From Lasiosphaeria ovina (Eukaryota; Ascomycota; Sordariomycetes; Sordariales; Lasiosphaeriaceae): 64,000 bases of DNA. Numbering within the stretch: the stretch's first letter is position 1; the number at the start of each line of letters is the position of its first letter. The stretch is from NCBI GenBank assembly GCA_033439765.1, contig JAULSN010000001.1, forward strand, positions 8,122,001-8,186,000, written 5' to 3'. Below the pieces are notes generated by a model. It was not told the DNA's origin, ran no database searches, and saw only the letters and a program-made list of their open reading frames with translations. Made by a program: the position numbers and the translations under genes. Below are positions 11,973 through 22,786 of this stretch, piece by piece.

Positions 11973-12484
11973 GCATGAATCATGAAAGAGTAATGAATCA
12001 AACAAAAAAGAGAAACACGAGGCTGGGGAATCCGGTCTGGAACACACGGCTCTTAACACACGACCATCACGCGACCCAACCTTCCCCCATCTCATCGAGG
12101 GCATGCGCCAAGCTTAGCTGTATGGAGCGAGGAAACCGGCCAGAAATCCGCAACACTCTTTTGTCGGCTGCCATTGAGTCGATTGGCCCCGCTCCCCTTC
12201 CCCTGTTCCGTTGTCTCATCTCGGCGTTGGAGCTGTCATTGTCCAGGAAATGGATTTGGGGTTTTGCTGTGCGTGCTGTGCTCGGAATATGGGATTCCTC
12301 GCTCTCCTCGCTGTCGCCGAGTTATCCCCTTGGTCTGCCCGTGGTTGGCTGTGAATGCTTCTCCTCGCGCCTCGGGAAATGCAACTGGGGTACACCTGGC
12401 AGCGAAATAACTCTATTCTGCGGCTTCGTAAGACCCTCCGATCGTGGTGGCAAGCTTGCCAAGCATTGAAGGGCGTGAATGTTC

Positions 12485-12527
12485 GGAAAAGAAAAAGAAA
12501 AAGAAAAAGAAAAGGAAAAGGAAAAAA
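12485..12527. repeat. Polypurine GAAAAA microsatellite
   Basis: Imperfect run of GAAAAA and GGAAAA units in the large gene-poor gap. Confidence 0.85.
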
Positions 12528-15500
12528 TACGGGAGGCTTGCTAGGGATGTTTGGCTTTCATGGTGGCATTTGTGCCCCCCCCCCCCTCTCTATACGAGTC
12601 GACTTCGCTCATTCGAAAGGGAAGAAAACCCACAATCGGAGGACGCTTCTGTTTTTGTCATCCTAGTTCCGTATCAACAGCAATCTCGGGCCAAAGGGGA
12701 ACGTCGAGGGTGGGTGAGGGAGTTAATGATGTTAATTTATGACTGTACGCTGAAAATGAATCACCAATGGCGCTTCAGCCTTGTTCTTGCGCGCAATATC
12801 CACGCCGCAGTCGTTCCAAAGGAGATCTGGGACCTCAAAAAGTAGGAATATATGCAGATTTTGATACACTCCACTTGTGGTACCGTAGGATGAGAACTCC
12901 CTTTATTTTCTTCAGACCCGAGGCCGCTGACGTGGGACAAGGTGTAAGTGCGTCATGTATAGACGGTCAATTGGGGTCGCTATTTGGTTCGAGGTGTGAC
13001 CAGAAGCCACGAAGAAGACAAGAGAAAGCGAGGAGGGGCTGGGGAAGGATTTCCATCCGTCAAGCAGGTGAGCCTGACTCCACTGACCTAAGCAATCCTG
13101 ATCCCGTCAGCTGCAAACCAAACCAGTATACAGCACCTGTACTGTACTTTCCCACAGGGCACCGTTTCCGGGCCGCGTCCAATCGCACCATAAACAAGCT
13201 CACCAACGGAGTAATCATGAGGGGTCTCTGGTCGGTCACGAGTTTCCCATACCTCACCCCCTCTCTTGATTGACTACTCACACGACTTTCCCCTTAAGCA
13301 GGGGCGGCATGCCGGGGGATTGAGGATTGAGGATGCCTAGAGAAGCAGTCATTGTCCGTCTCGTTCAACTAGGGAGTCAGAAACAGATGTGGGAATAAAA
13401 TGTGGGTGGCGGTCCGGCTAGGGTAAGTGACGTATCACTCCGGTGAATCTTCTGCCGAATGCAGAGCATCTTTCTTGCCTACGAAGCAGTAGACGTTATG
13501 AGCTGGCTTTGTCAAAAGGAACCTTTCCACGACGCCGTTTTCACCGCCAGTTTCTTGGACAAACCAGCCAAAAAAGCAAGCTCGACTGCGTCGAGAATTT
13601 TCCCAGACATGTTTGATACTCGCTGGTGGCGTGGAAAGTGACCAGGGAGTAGCCTGCTGTGCCTAGACCAACACTTTTGCCCCTAGACTGACCGCTTTAT
13701 CAATTCGGTTATTCTGTTTGGGGCTCCGAATCACTCGTAGTTGCAGACAGTGCTCCGCACTGCCATATGATTTCCCAACGGAAACATCATCTCGACGTAA
13801 CCACATACTCTTGGCCCACCGTCGAGGCCGGACTTCCAGTCCAAAAAAATCTCCCCGGCTGCAAATCAGTAGTAGGTTACTGTATGCTACAGCCGGGGGC
13901 CTGGGCTGTCATTCACTGGAACCAGGTTTGTTCTTGTTGATGGGTATGGAAATGGTGCAGGGATCTCCTTCCCAACCGCTTGGGAATAGTCGGCCAAGTG
14001 AATTGAATCGAATCCATATCAGCCTGCATTGAGACCAAAATTCTCTGCTTTGGGTGTAAACCATACGCACGTGCCCAGGTATGGATGTACATTGTACCAT
14101 GCCAACGGTCTCATTCAGGCGGCGCTGTCAACCTGTGGGCTCGAGGCGAGAAACTCTGGGACAAAAAGATCCTTTGAGCGGCTTCTTTCCACGACGGAGA
14201 ACAACTTGAGACGTACCTATTGTTACAGTCTCGGTCAATCCCAGGTCCTTCGAGACGCAGAGCGCGTCCCCGGGCGAGTAGCAGCCCATCACCACTACAG
14301 CCGTGTTTGGGAAGTTACGACCTAGTTAGCCCCGGCTAGCAAGTGTTCGAGTAAAGACCAAGCCATTTATTAGCTGAGGTTCCTTGGGCTAAGGGTGTTT
14401 GCCCCGCGAGCTGCCATTGGACGACGTTGGAATGTTCGGCCTTGGAAGGAGCGCAGACTGCAGACGCATCCGATGAGAAGGTGGCACTAGAGGTGCCGAG
14501 ACTGTGGGTACTGGGCCTGAGATACTATGTACCAGACCTGACAAGACACTGCGACCAGCCACTGCAGCCAAGCTCTGCAGAGGTGGGGAAGAGGACGAGG
14601 AACCTAACGTAGCTATCCGTACCGAGTACCAGATAGCCAGTCGTCTGGGCCACGGTGCGCTGTGCGTGTGGTACGGGTACGCTTTTCAAACACCAGCCGT
14701 CCTCGTTATATGACAAGCTCGACATGTGCTCCGTAGTGGCCGGTGTCTAAATTCAAAAGAGGCTCAATTGCGTGGAGGTAAGGGCGGGTCAGCGGACAAG
14801 CCAGACCAGACAGCCGGTAGCGAGTCCAACCTAACGGGTGGGCGGGCGGGTGGCACGGGCGGCTGGGTGGCGGCCGGGTACTTAGCTACGGTAGTTGAGG
14901 TAGGTACCTAGACAGTGGCCGTAGTTTTTCCGCAGCGGCTCAGCCGAGGATTTTTACGTAGCTCGAGAAAACACTGTCGCCTAGACCGCCGCCAGCCCCC
15001 CCAAACACTGGACCGGGAAGTCATCCAGTCCTCCGCACAGCAGCAGCGTCGAGATTCGGGAGTTGAAAGCGGCATGGCCGGATAAGTAGTGGGGGTTTCC
15101 CATCTAGGATTTGGGACGCTTGTTTTTGCTTTCCAAATTTTCACTTGGCCCTACTATGTATGCGAGTGGCAAGGTGCGGTCGAAAAGAGCTATCGGGGGA
15201 CAGTGGCAGACTGTTGCTGCTTTCCCTCTGTGCCGTGCGTGCTCGTCGTCGGGCGGTGAGGCAAGTCGGGGCCTTCACGGTTCGGGCAAGCCCCACCGAA
15301 CCCCTGATGCTCGGTGAGCAGAGACTCCACCTGATAGGCCTGACACGGGGAGGGGGCGAGGAGGGGGCAAGGGGAGCCGGCGAGTTGGGATTGTCCAGTG
15401 CGGAATAGCTGGAGTCGGCCGTCAGGGAGTCTACACTCTACAGCGCCTCGCAGCTCGTCTTCTCGGGTCATCTGCAGTGCCTGGCTTTGGAGGGGTCGGA

Positions 15501-15793
15501 GAGGCTGAAGGGTGACCGGCGAGCGGGCGAGGAGCAGAGAGCGGTCCTTGCGTCTGCGCCACGGCGGCGCCCGCCCCTCTGCTATCATACCATCGTCAAT
15601 CCATCGTTCGTTATCAATATCGGAAAACCCCAGCAGCCCATGTTTCTGTGCTGTCTCTGCCTGGTTGCTGCAGAATGCAGACCGGTCTCGCGTGCGTCGA
15701 CACTGCGGTCCAACCGACGCACTGCCTTGGCCTGAGCTGCTGGCTGCGGAAGATCCCGGCGGCGTTCCTGGGAAACTGCGCTGGACAGTCGAG

Positions 15794-15870
15794 GATGCTG
15801 GACAGGATGCTGGACGGGATACTGGACAGGGTACTGGATAAGGTCGGGTACTGGACAGGAAATTGGACAG
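15794..15870. repeat. 12-bp minisatellite
   Basis: About six imperfect copies of a 12-bp unit close to GATGCTGGACAG. The first three are head to tail (15794-15829); a 5-bp insertion interrupts the fifth. The array has no associated gene. Confidence 0.85.
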
Positions 15871-16589
15871 TCAGGTCACTCACTGCTCGGAGCACTCGCT
15901 TCCTCGCGACTCGGTGCTTCCGAGACAGTGCCAGCGCCGTGACTAGTGCTGGTGCTTGAGGAATAAGGATAGGCAGGTCGGAGACTCGTGGAGCGTCCGG
16001 TGCAGCGTATCCCAGGATGAGAGGTCGCAGTGCGCACAACAGGGCTAGGAACCTGGAATAGGTGCAGGACATGCCCTGGTCATGGAGGACCAAATATGGA
16101 CGTCGCCAGCTCTATTCCCGGCCGGTTGGAACTTCAGCTTGATGGCACGGCAGCCCTACTTGGTATGGGACGCAAAGAAAGCCGCTAGTAGTGACAGCTC
16201 GGGGAGGGTAGAGCCGTTCACCCAGGCCGCTTCTTTCCATCGACAGAGCTTGGCAATCGCGGGAGCCAAACGTTCATGGTAGTAGTGGGTAGGTTCGAGC
16301 ACTCCAATGGCGCTTCCATATAACTTCGAAGCATTCCATGTATGTGCTGTGCTGTACATATGCAAATGCGTAAATACAGAGACACGATACATGGAATCGA
16401 CCGGGATGAACTTAATGAATCATCATGTAGGGCGACCAGGGTGGCCATGTTTTCTTTGAGGCATGGAAGGTCGGTCGGGCATATGAAGTATGTAGATGTA
16501 GATAGGTAAGGTAGGTTACTCCGTAGATTTGGGGAGGAATACGGACGAGGAGGGCGAAATAACTCGACAACGAATCGCCTAGTGGCTAC

Positions 16590-17180
16590 TTTCGATGGTT
16601 AAAAACCGCCAGCGGTCGAGAGACGGGAGGGAACAAGGTAGCTTAAGAGAGCTTGACGTTAAGCTTCCCGTCTACACTACCTTACCTTCATATACCCACC
16701 TTAGGAAGGTGCTACCTCCTCAGCTTGCACGAAAAGCTCCTTTCGCCACTCTTACTCAGGTGTCGTACTCTACTAGTAGGTAGTACCTTAATTATCTTAG
16801 AGATTTATTAGAGATTTAAAGTACTGCACTGTAATCTAGACACTATCATGGCGATACTCTGTACCTTAGACGGATACCTCAGGTCCTACTACCTAAGGTG
16901 GTACCCAGTACATGTGCGTGGTATCTACGACGGGAGGTTTCAGGTATTTCCTGCACGGGATACGGATTTCGCCTTCGCTTATAAAAGCTTGGAATTCACA
17001 GAGCAGCACCTCCCTTTGGGCAGTCGTAAATTTGGTAGTCTTTAATTGAGGCCTTTTGGAATATTATATGACTGCTCTCTATAGATGGAAAGGCTTATAT
17101 CTATATGGATACCTTACCTATTCTATTGGATTGCGGTGCTGGATACTTGGGTACCTTGGGTACCTTGAGGTACCCACTCT
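16590..17180. other. TA-rich stretch, possible decayed repeat
   Basis: Rich in TA steps, with many stops in all frames and recurring GGTACC/GGTAG motifs, unlike the flanking GC-rich DNA. It could be an old transposon remnant mutated by repeat-induced point mutation, but no terminal repeats or coding remnants were identified. Confidence 0.25.
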
Positions 17181-18079
17181 CTGTTTGAAGAACAGGACCC
17201 CACCAGCCCCCGCCATTGGCTGCGCGGGGTTTAAAGCCTCTAACTGACTGTCAAGCCCACCCACGCCACGCACGCTTTGATGGGGGGGGAGGCGGGACTG
17301 CTTTGACCCCTCCATCATCACTCCGTCCCAAAGACGTCTGAGGCTTCCCGAGCTTTGCCTCCGTACCGTCCGTACAGCACCAGATTTGTTTCCGTTGCAC
17401 AAACTCCGTTCCGCATGTCAAGCCAGCCTGCGACCTGACTGACAATCCCGAGCTCCGAACTCGAACAGCCTACCTACCTCCAGTACCTGCCCCCATCTTG
17501 TATACCCCTCCAGTCCACCCACCTACTTCGAGCATCCACCCATCCCCACCACGGCGCAGCAAAGCAGCCAGCAGTGCCAGGTGGGTAGATAGGAAAGGTA
17601 GGACGGCCTAACGAAGCTGCGCACTATCACAACAGCAAGCCCAGCTTGGATCGTCTAGACGGTAAACGGCAATAGGGTCAACTGTAAGCAGGTATGAATG
17701 CAGCTACCTACATACACTATACACTCCCTATGTACCTTACCACCCACATCATCCCAGCCTTGGACTGTACAAACCTTGCTCCAAAGGAAACCTGAGCTGT
17801 CAGCCAGCCCTCCCGCCCACCTCGCCGGATCCACCCCCATCAGAAACCCACGGCCACCCGGCGTCCTGTCTGCCAGATCTCGGCTCTGCTGCAGCACGAC
17901 TTGCGGACGAACCACCCCCCCCCCTCCCTCTCCTCCCGCTACTGTGTCAACCCTTGCGAGTGCGGCGTGCTAACAGAGCAGCGAGTCCAGAAGCCCCCGT
18001 CAAATCAAAGCTTCCTGCCGGCCAAGAGGAACTCGGGCTTGCTGGCCCTCCTGCCACCCACGCTCCCTCAATATGTCAA

Positions 18080-18275
18080 TAAAGTGCGTCTGCCTTGCCC
18101 TTCCTCGGCTGCCCATGAGCCCATCTCCTTTCCCATCCATATTCCCTCATCCCCATGTCCATGCCGCCGCTCTCTCCCCGCACCCGAGCCCAGACAAGGG
18201 TCCCCCTTTCTCTCCCTGCATCATTCTACATTTCCCAATCCCGAATCACCTTGTTCTCTTCTTGCTCTTCATGTC
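18080..18275 (+). promoter_or_regulatory. Pyrimidine-rich leader of the GRAM/WBP2-like gene
   Basis: Strand-biased C/T-rich sequence immediately before the ATG at 18276, of the type common just upstream of start codons in expressed fungal genes. No TATA box was identified. Confidence 0.35.
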
Positions 18276-19128
18276 ATGGCCGATCAGTTCTTAGTCGAGC
18301 GGCACTCCTGGACCCTGGCCCAGAATGCCCTGGCTAATGAGGAGGACAGCTGGGTCATGCTGACAAGGGATGGCGAGATCGTACCCATCCCTGGCGAAAA
18401 GATCCTGCACACTTCGAGAACCCGCGTCGGCCTTGAGATCTCAACCCCGCGTGAGCTCCAGGTCACCGAGCCCTTTGGAGTCAAGAGCGACAGCGGGATT
18501 GTCTACATAACCAACGAGAGGGTAAGCACGCCTGGCCCCCACCTGGCGCCGGGCTATCCCCGAGCGAGCCGGACAGTTGTTGAGCTCACTGCGATGGCAG
18601 GTCATATACCTTCCGGCGAGACCCACGGATGATTTCAAGTCCTTCTTCGCGCCTGTTTTGAACTTCAGCGACACTCATGTTCAGTCATCATGGATTGGGC
18701 CTTGGAGCTGGGGTGGCGTTGTCAGACCCGTCCCTGGTGGAGGAATCCCCATGAATATTCCCCGAATAGAGGTTCGATTCATATTCAGGGACGGCGGCCA
18801 CAGCGACTTCCAGGGAAAGTTTGAATGGCTAAAGGAGCGTTTGCACCACGCACAGGAACTGGGGATTATTCCGGGCCAGAATGTTGAGCCACCGCCTCCT
18901 TACGATTCTGTCAGTCCGTCCGGGCCGGGACCGTCGTCCGGCGGCTCCGCCCCCGCTCCCGGCCCCACCCCGGCCTCGGCCCCGGCGGCGAACGCGGGCT
19001 CGGCAGGCCAGCATCAACCGCCGCAGCCAACACCCAATGAACCTCCTCCAGACTATGTTGAAGCGCAAACGCAGGCTATTGCAATGCAGTACGAACAGCG
19101 CATGCGGGATGAGGCCGAGAGGGATTGA
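18276..19128 (+). CDS. GRAM-domain, WBP2-like PY-motif protein
   Basis: Exons 18276-18521 and 18601-19128 encode 257 aa. Residues about 10-165 match the GRAM/PH-like domain of the WBP2 (WW-domain-binding protein 2) family: the core reads ILHTSRTRVGLEI, then GIVYITNERVIYLP across the splice, then FRDGGHSDFQ. The C-terminal third is Pro/Ala/Gly-rich and carries two PY motifs, Pro-Pro-Pro-Tyr at 180-183 and Pro-Pro-Asp-Tyr at 231-234, which in this family bind WW domains; fungal partners are likely to include Rsp5-type ubiquitin ligases (inference). A short acidic/coiled end (EQRMRDEAERD) closes the protein. No membrane segment is visible, so a peripheral, lipid-associated cytosolic protein is expected. 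The start is the ATG of Met-Ala-Asp-Gln. Function in fungi is not established. Confidence 0.88.
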
Positions 19129-20002
19129 TTGCCCGAGTGTCATAGGACGGCGGTGCTATGTGCTATTTCACCTACTTTTCTGGCCGCCTATGACGTCATT
19201 GGTCCTGAATAGTTTATCGAGCATCTGCATACCGTTGGCCCCTTTTGAAGACGAGGAAATGGCGGGAGACGAGATGTGTGGTTTTGCTACATTGTTGAAT
19301 CGGAGGAAGATTTTTGCGTGCAGTGTGTTTTGTTGTTTTCTTTTCCTTCTAGGTATTGGTAACCATTCCACACCCGTACCGGGCCTACTCGAATGGAGAG
19401 TAGACGAATTGTAAGATTGGGGCAGATTGATTCTTGGTTGCCAAAACAAATCATTTTTACAACTCCAACTCATGCATTGCTTTCTGGCGCGGGACCGTTG
19501 ATAAATTGTCAACATGGCGATTCCTTTCCGGTTTCGTAATAGAAGTCATACTATCGCGATACGGATACAGAGGTACGAATATATTGGCTTGCATTCTGAC
19601 TATATCTGCTTATTTATTCTTTGACGAGTCTGTGGTCGAGACTTTGGTTGCCGTACGGGAACGTGGTTTGGTATCCGAGGAGTATATCTTATTAAACAGC
19701 AACGGTTCATGCCAGCCTCCCTGTCGCCGTGTTCCAAGCTTTACAAACCGTCAGGTACCTGGCCCGGTTTTCTGGAGAAAGCTGTCGGGAAGATCCCTCC
19801 AAATACTCTTAACACGTGACCGCGGAACCAGCCGGAAGACAAGCTCCAGCCAATCAAAATCCCGCAATTGAGAGGACTGGACAACTTTCGCTCCCCGAAT
19901 TTTGCGCTCCCAACGTCGCGCAACGTCAATTGCCCGAGGAAACGTCGTCCAGGCCCCTGCGAACTTAGCCATTGATACTGCTCCCCGCCCCGGCCGATCA
20001 CC
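19129..20002. other. Intergenic region GRAM gene to QCR6
   Basis: No gene. It contains the 3' end of the GRAM gene and the promoter of QCR6; nothing else distinctive was seen. Confidence 0.6.
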
Positions 20003-20913
20003 ATGGGTATCTGGGACGCTATAACCGACCTCGTCGAGGCCGCCACGCCATGGACGACTGCTGACGCCGAGGCTCCCGCGCAGGAGGAACAGGTAGGCCA
20101 CCTCGAGTTCCCACCCCCAAAGCGTCGAGCTCCCAGCCATTGCATCATCCCAAGCTCGACCACAGTCTGGCCAGATCGCACATCGTCTACTGCGAAGGCG
20201 TCAGGCAAGCTTGCATTCCTGTATCGAGGATTACCGCTGATCGTTTTCCGTCATTCCCACAGCAGGAGGAGACTGCCGAGACCAAGGAGGACGAGTCCGA
20301 GAAGACTGAGGAGGCCACCGAGGAGCCAGCCGAGGAGGAAGAGGCCGAGGCTGAGGCCGAGGAGGAAGAGGAGGAGGAGGAGGAAGATGAGGAGGAGATT
20401 GTCGACCCCAAGGAGAAGTTCGAGGAAGGTGGGTTGATCTCTCCAGAGAGAGCGAGCGCTCTTGCGCCGCGGTCTCGTAGACCGGTGGTCCCGTATCCTC
20501 TCCGATCCCTTATCACCACTGCGCCACTTCATCACCATACTGCGACTCTCCGGGCTGCCCACTGACTCAACCCTCACCTTGCCGTTTATCTGGTTGGGAA
20601 TGCTGCTAACTAGCGGGGAATCCCGCCTACAGAATGCCGCGAGTCCAAGCAGTGTGCTCCCGCCAAGCACCACTTCGACGAATGCGTCGACCGCGTCACC
20701 AATGCTTCGTCCAGCGACGGCCCCAAGGAGGATTGCGTTGAGGAGTGTACGTGTTTTCGACTTCCTGTTTCCCCGCGGAGGTCCCCGTTGGTCTATCAAA
20801 CCTTTGAGTACCTTCGTACTGACATCGGAATTGCCTCACGTCGCACAGTCTTCCATCTTGCCCACTGTGCCACCCAGTGTGCTGCTCCCAAGCTCTGGTC
20901 CGTCCTTAAATAA
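20003..20913 (+). CDS. QCR6: Cytochrome bc1 complex subunit 6 (hinge protein)
   Basis: Acidic subunit of respiratory complex III, in the mitochondrial intermembrane space, that helps cytochrome c interact with cytochrome c1. Four exons, 20003-20092, 20263-20428, 20633-20746 and 20849-20913, give 144 aa. After a short N-terminus (MGIWDAITDLVEAATPW) comes a long Glu-rich stretch (about residues 26-80), then the conserved folded hinge with paired cysteines: ECRESKQCAPAKHHFDEC, DCVEEFFHLAHC and ATQC, the last followed by APKLWSVLK at the end. The Cys pairs form disulfides in the family. Introns are 104-204 nt, and the one before exon 3 has a clear TGCTAAC branch site. The acceptor of the first intron could slip by one CAG codon (20263 or 20266). 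Reading the ORFs without splicing would hide this gene completely, because no single frame covers it. Confidence 0.95.
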
Positions 20914-22631
20914 ATGGCTCGCCTCGGTCTATCTCCCGGCGGAGCGGCGGCCCCAACTCTTTGCGATCAACAGACGATTTCGGATTTTGAGACAGAGTCG
21001 TCGTTGGCGCGCTCGTCTTACTCCTTCCCCTCGAATCTACCCAGATAAACAACCGAGCGTGAACGACATAGAAAGAACAGGGACTGACGGCTTGCCTCGT
21101 CGGGAGGCAGATGGGTTCTGTCGCGACGCATACACATCTATGGCAATGGGACTGAGGGAGCGCTTCCTGTATAATGTTCGGCCTTCATAGGGACAAGCTT
21201 GGCGCAGCACTCAGCTCTGGGCAGTACAACCATGCTTGTTCTGGTCCTTGTCTGTATCATAACCCTTCCCGTCACACTCGCAAAGAATAATTTTAGACCT
21301 CGTGATTTCTAAGAGTTCTCTCTATTAGTGCTGCATACCTCGCCTACATTTTGAGTATCGGGACCTTTGCACATGTTCACATGCTAGAGCACGAGGCCTC
21401 CTCTGTGATTGGACATCTTGCCACAGGGAGGGAGAAGAGGGGCTTCGCATCTGCTCCAATATCATGGGCATGCCAACCTCGGTATCTTCAAAGCGTCACA
21501 CAGAAGAAAGACTTTAATGGAATCAGGAACGAAAACATACGAGACAATGGGGGCCGCTTCTGTACATCAAGACGAAAGACGAAATGGCTTTTAATCGTGC
21601 CGTGTTTACGAGAAACCTCACAAGAGACGAACAGGCATCAAACACCAGGTAACGAGCGCAACGAGCGATACTTCTGGAACAACCTTTTTGGTTTTAATTC
21701 TTCATGTTTGCCGCACGACAACACAAGGACGGTTCGATTATCCCTTGTAAAATGAAGAGGTGGGTTGTGTGGTTTGAGGTTTATGGAGGTGGCCAAGACG
21801 TTGCTTCAGAATCACCGAGACAGACAAACAGCCCGAGTCTGCAAGAACCTGCGTCCTGGAACATCATTGGAGAAGCGGAGATAAGGTTCATCTCGCCCCC
21901 TTGCCATTAATGCGACCGCTTTTGCTCACGTTGGCTTTCCATACGTAGGTCACGGATTTGTTCAGCTGTAAATGTCTGATAGATAGCAATCCATAGCAAT
22001 CCCGTAGAGCGAGCTTTCCATGTGTTTGTTTCTCAGAGTCCAGAGGGCGGCAGCTGGATGTGCCGAGTGCCGTGCTCGAATAGTTTCAGTGTGAATAACC
22101 TTAAAGAGAGACATTGATTGTGTGGTGTTGCAGCGGCGCGGTCTTGGTGCCAGAACAAGGTAGGCGCCCGGCTAGCCCTCTGCTTGGCGGTGCTTGTGAC
22201 CTGGCAGCCCTCCCCCCTTCTCCAAAAAGAAAGAACGCCAAGCGAACAAGGAAGGGGGGGAGGGGCAGGCAAATGAACCCCGGGTGTGTCGTCCACAGGC
22301 GAGACGGCGCCGCTACCTAAGGTATCTAACGTATCCGTATCTGAAGAAACACTGGCGAGGAGGTGTTGGTGTGAGTTGGGTTGCCCAAAACACCACAAAA
22401 TAAGATCCCGCGGAACAAAGGGGAAATGAATTAAACTCACATTGAAGAATCCGGGCCTACCCTTGAATGTTTTAAGCACCCCGATCCCAGCAGCTGGTCA
22501 ACCGTTGGCCTGTAGGCGTGCATTCCGCGGATAGCCCTGCTGAGCTCGGATCCCAGCGCCGCGCCCCGCCGCGCACGACAGGAGCCAGGTGGATACAGTC
22601 AGCTTGCTTGGATCCCATTTGGCGGGATCAG
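20914..22631. other. Intergenic region QCR6 to FLVCR-like transporter
   Basis: No gene recognised. Open frames here are short and lack family features. The right part presumably holds the transporter promoter. Confidence 0.55.
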
Positions 22632-22723
22632 ATGGCTTTCAGCACCAACAGCAACAGCAGCGATGAAAAAGGCGGCGGCGGCGGTGACGACAACGGCAAC
22701 GGCACATCACCTTCACTGCGACC

Positions 22724-22786
<63 letters not shown>

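Larger units (their letters stand above)
11973..18275. other. Gene-poor 6.3-kb intergenic region
   Basis: No gene can be supported. It contains a polypurine GAAAAA-type tract (12485-12527), a 12-bp minisatellite (15794-15870), scattered TAGG/TACC motifs, a TA-rich stretch with dense stops (about 16590-17180), and a C/T-rich leader (about 18080-18275) before the GRAM gene. Open frames, the longest about 168 codons at 12767-13273, look non-coding. Confidence 0.55.

Noticed and set aside
12767..13273. 168-codon frame in the gene-poor gap
   Set aside because: No domain, no splice partners and base composition like its surroundings.
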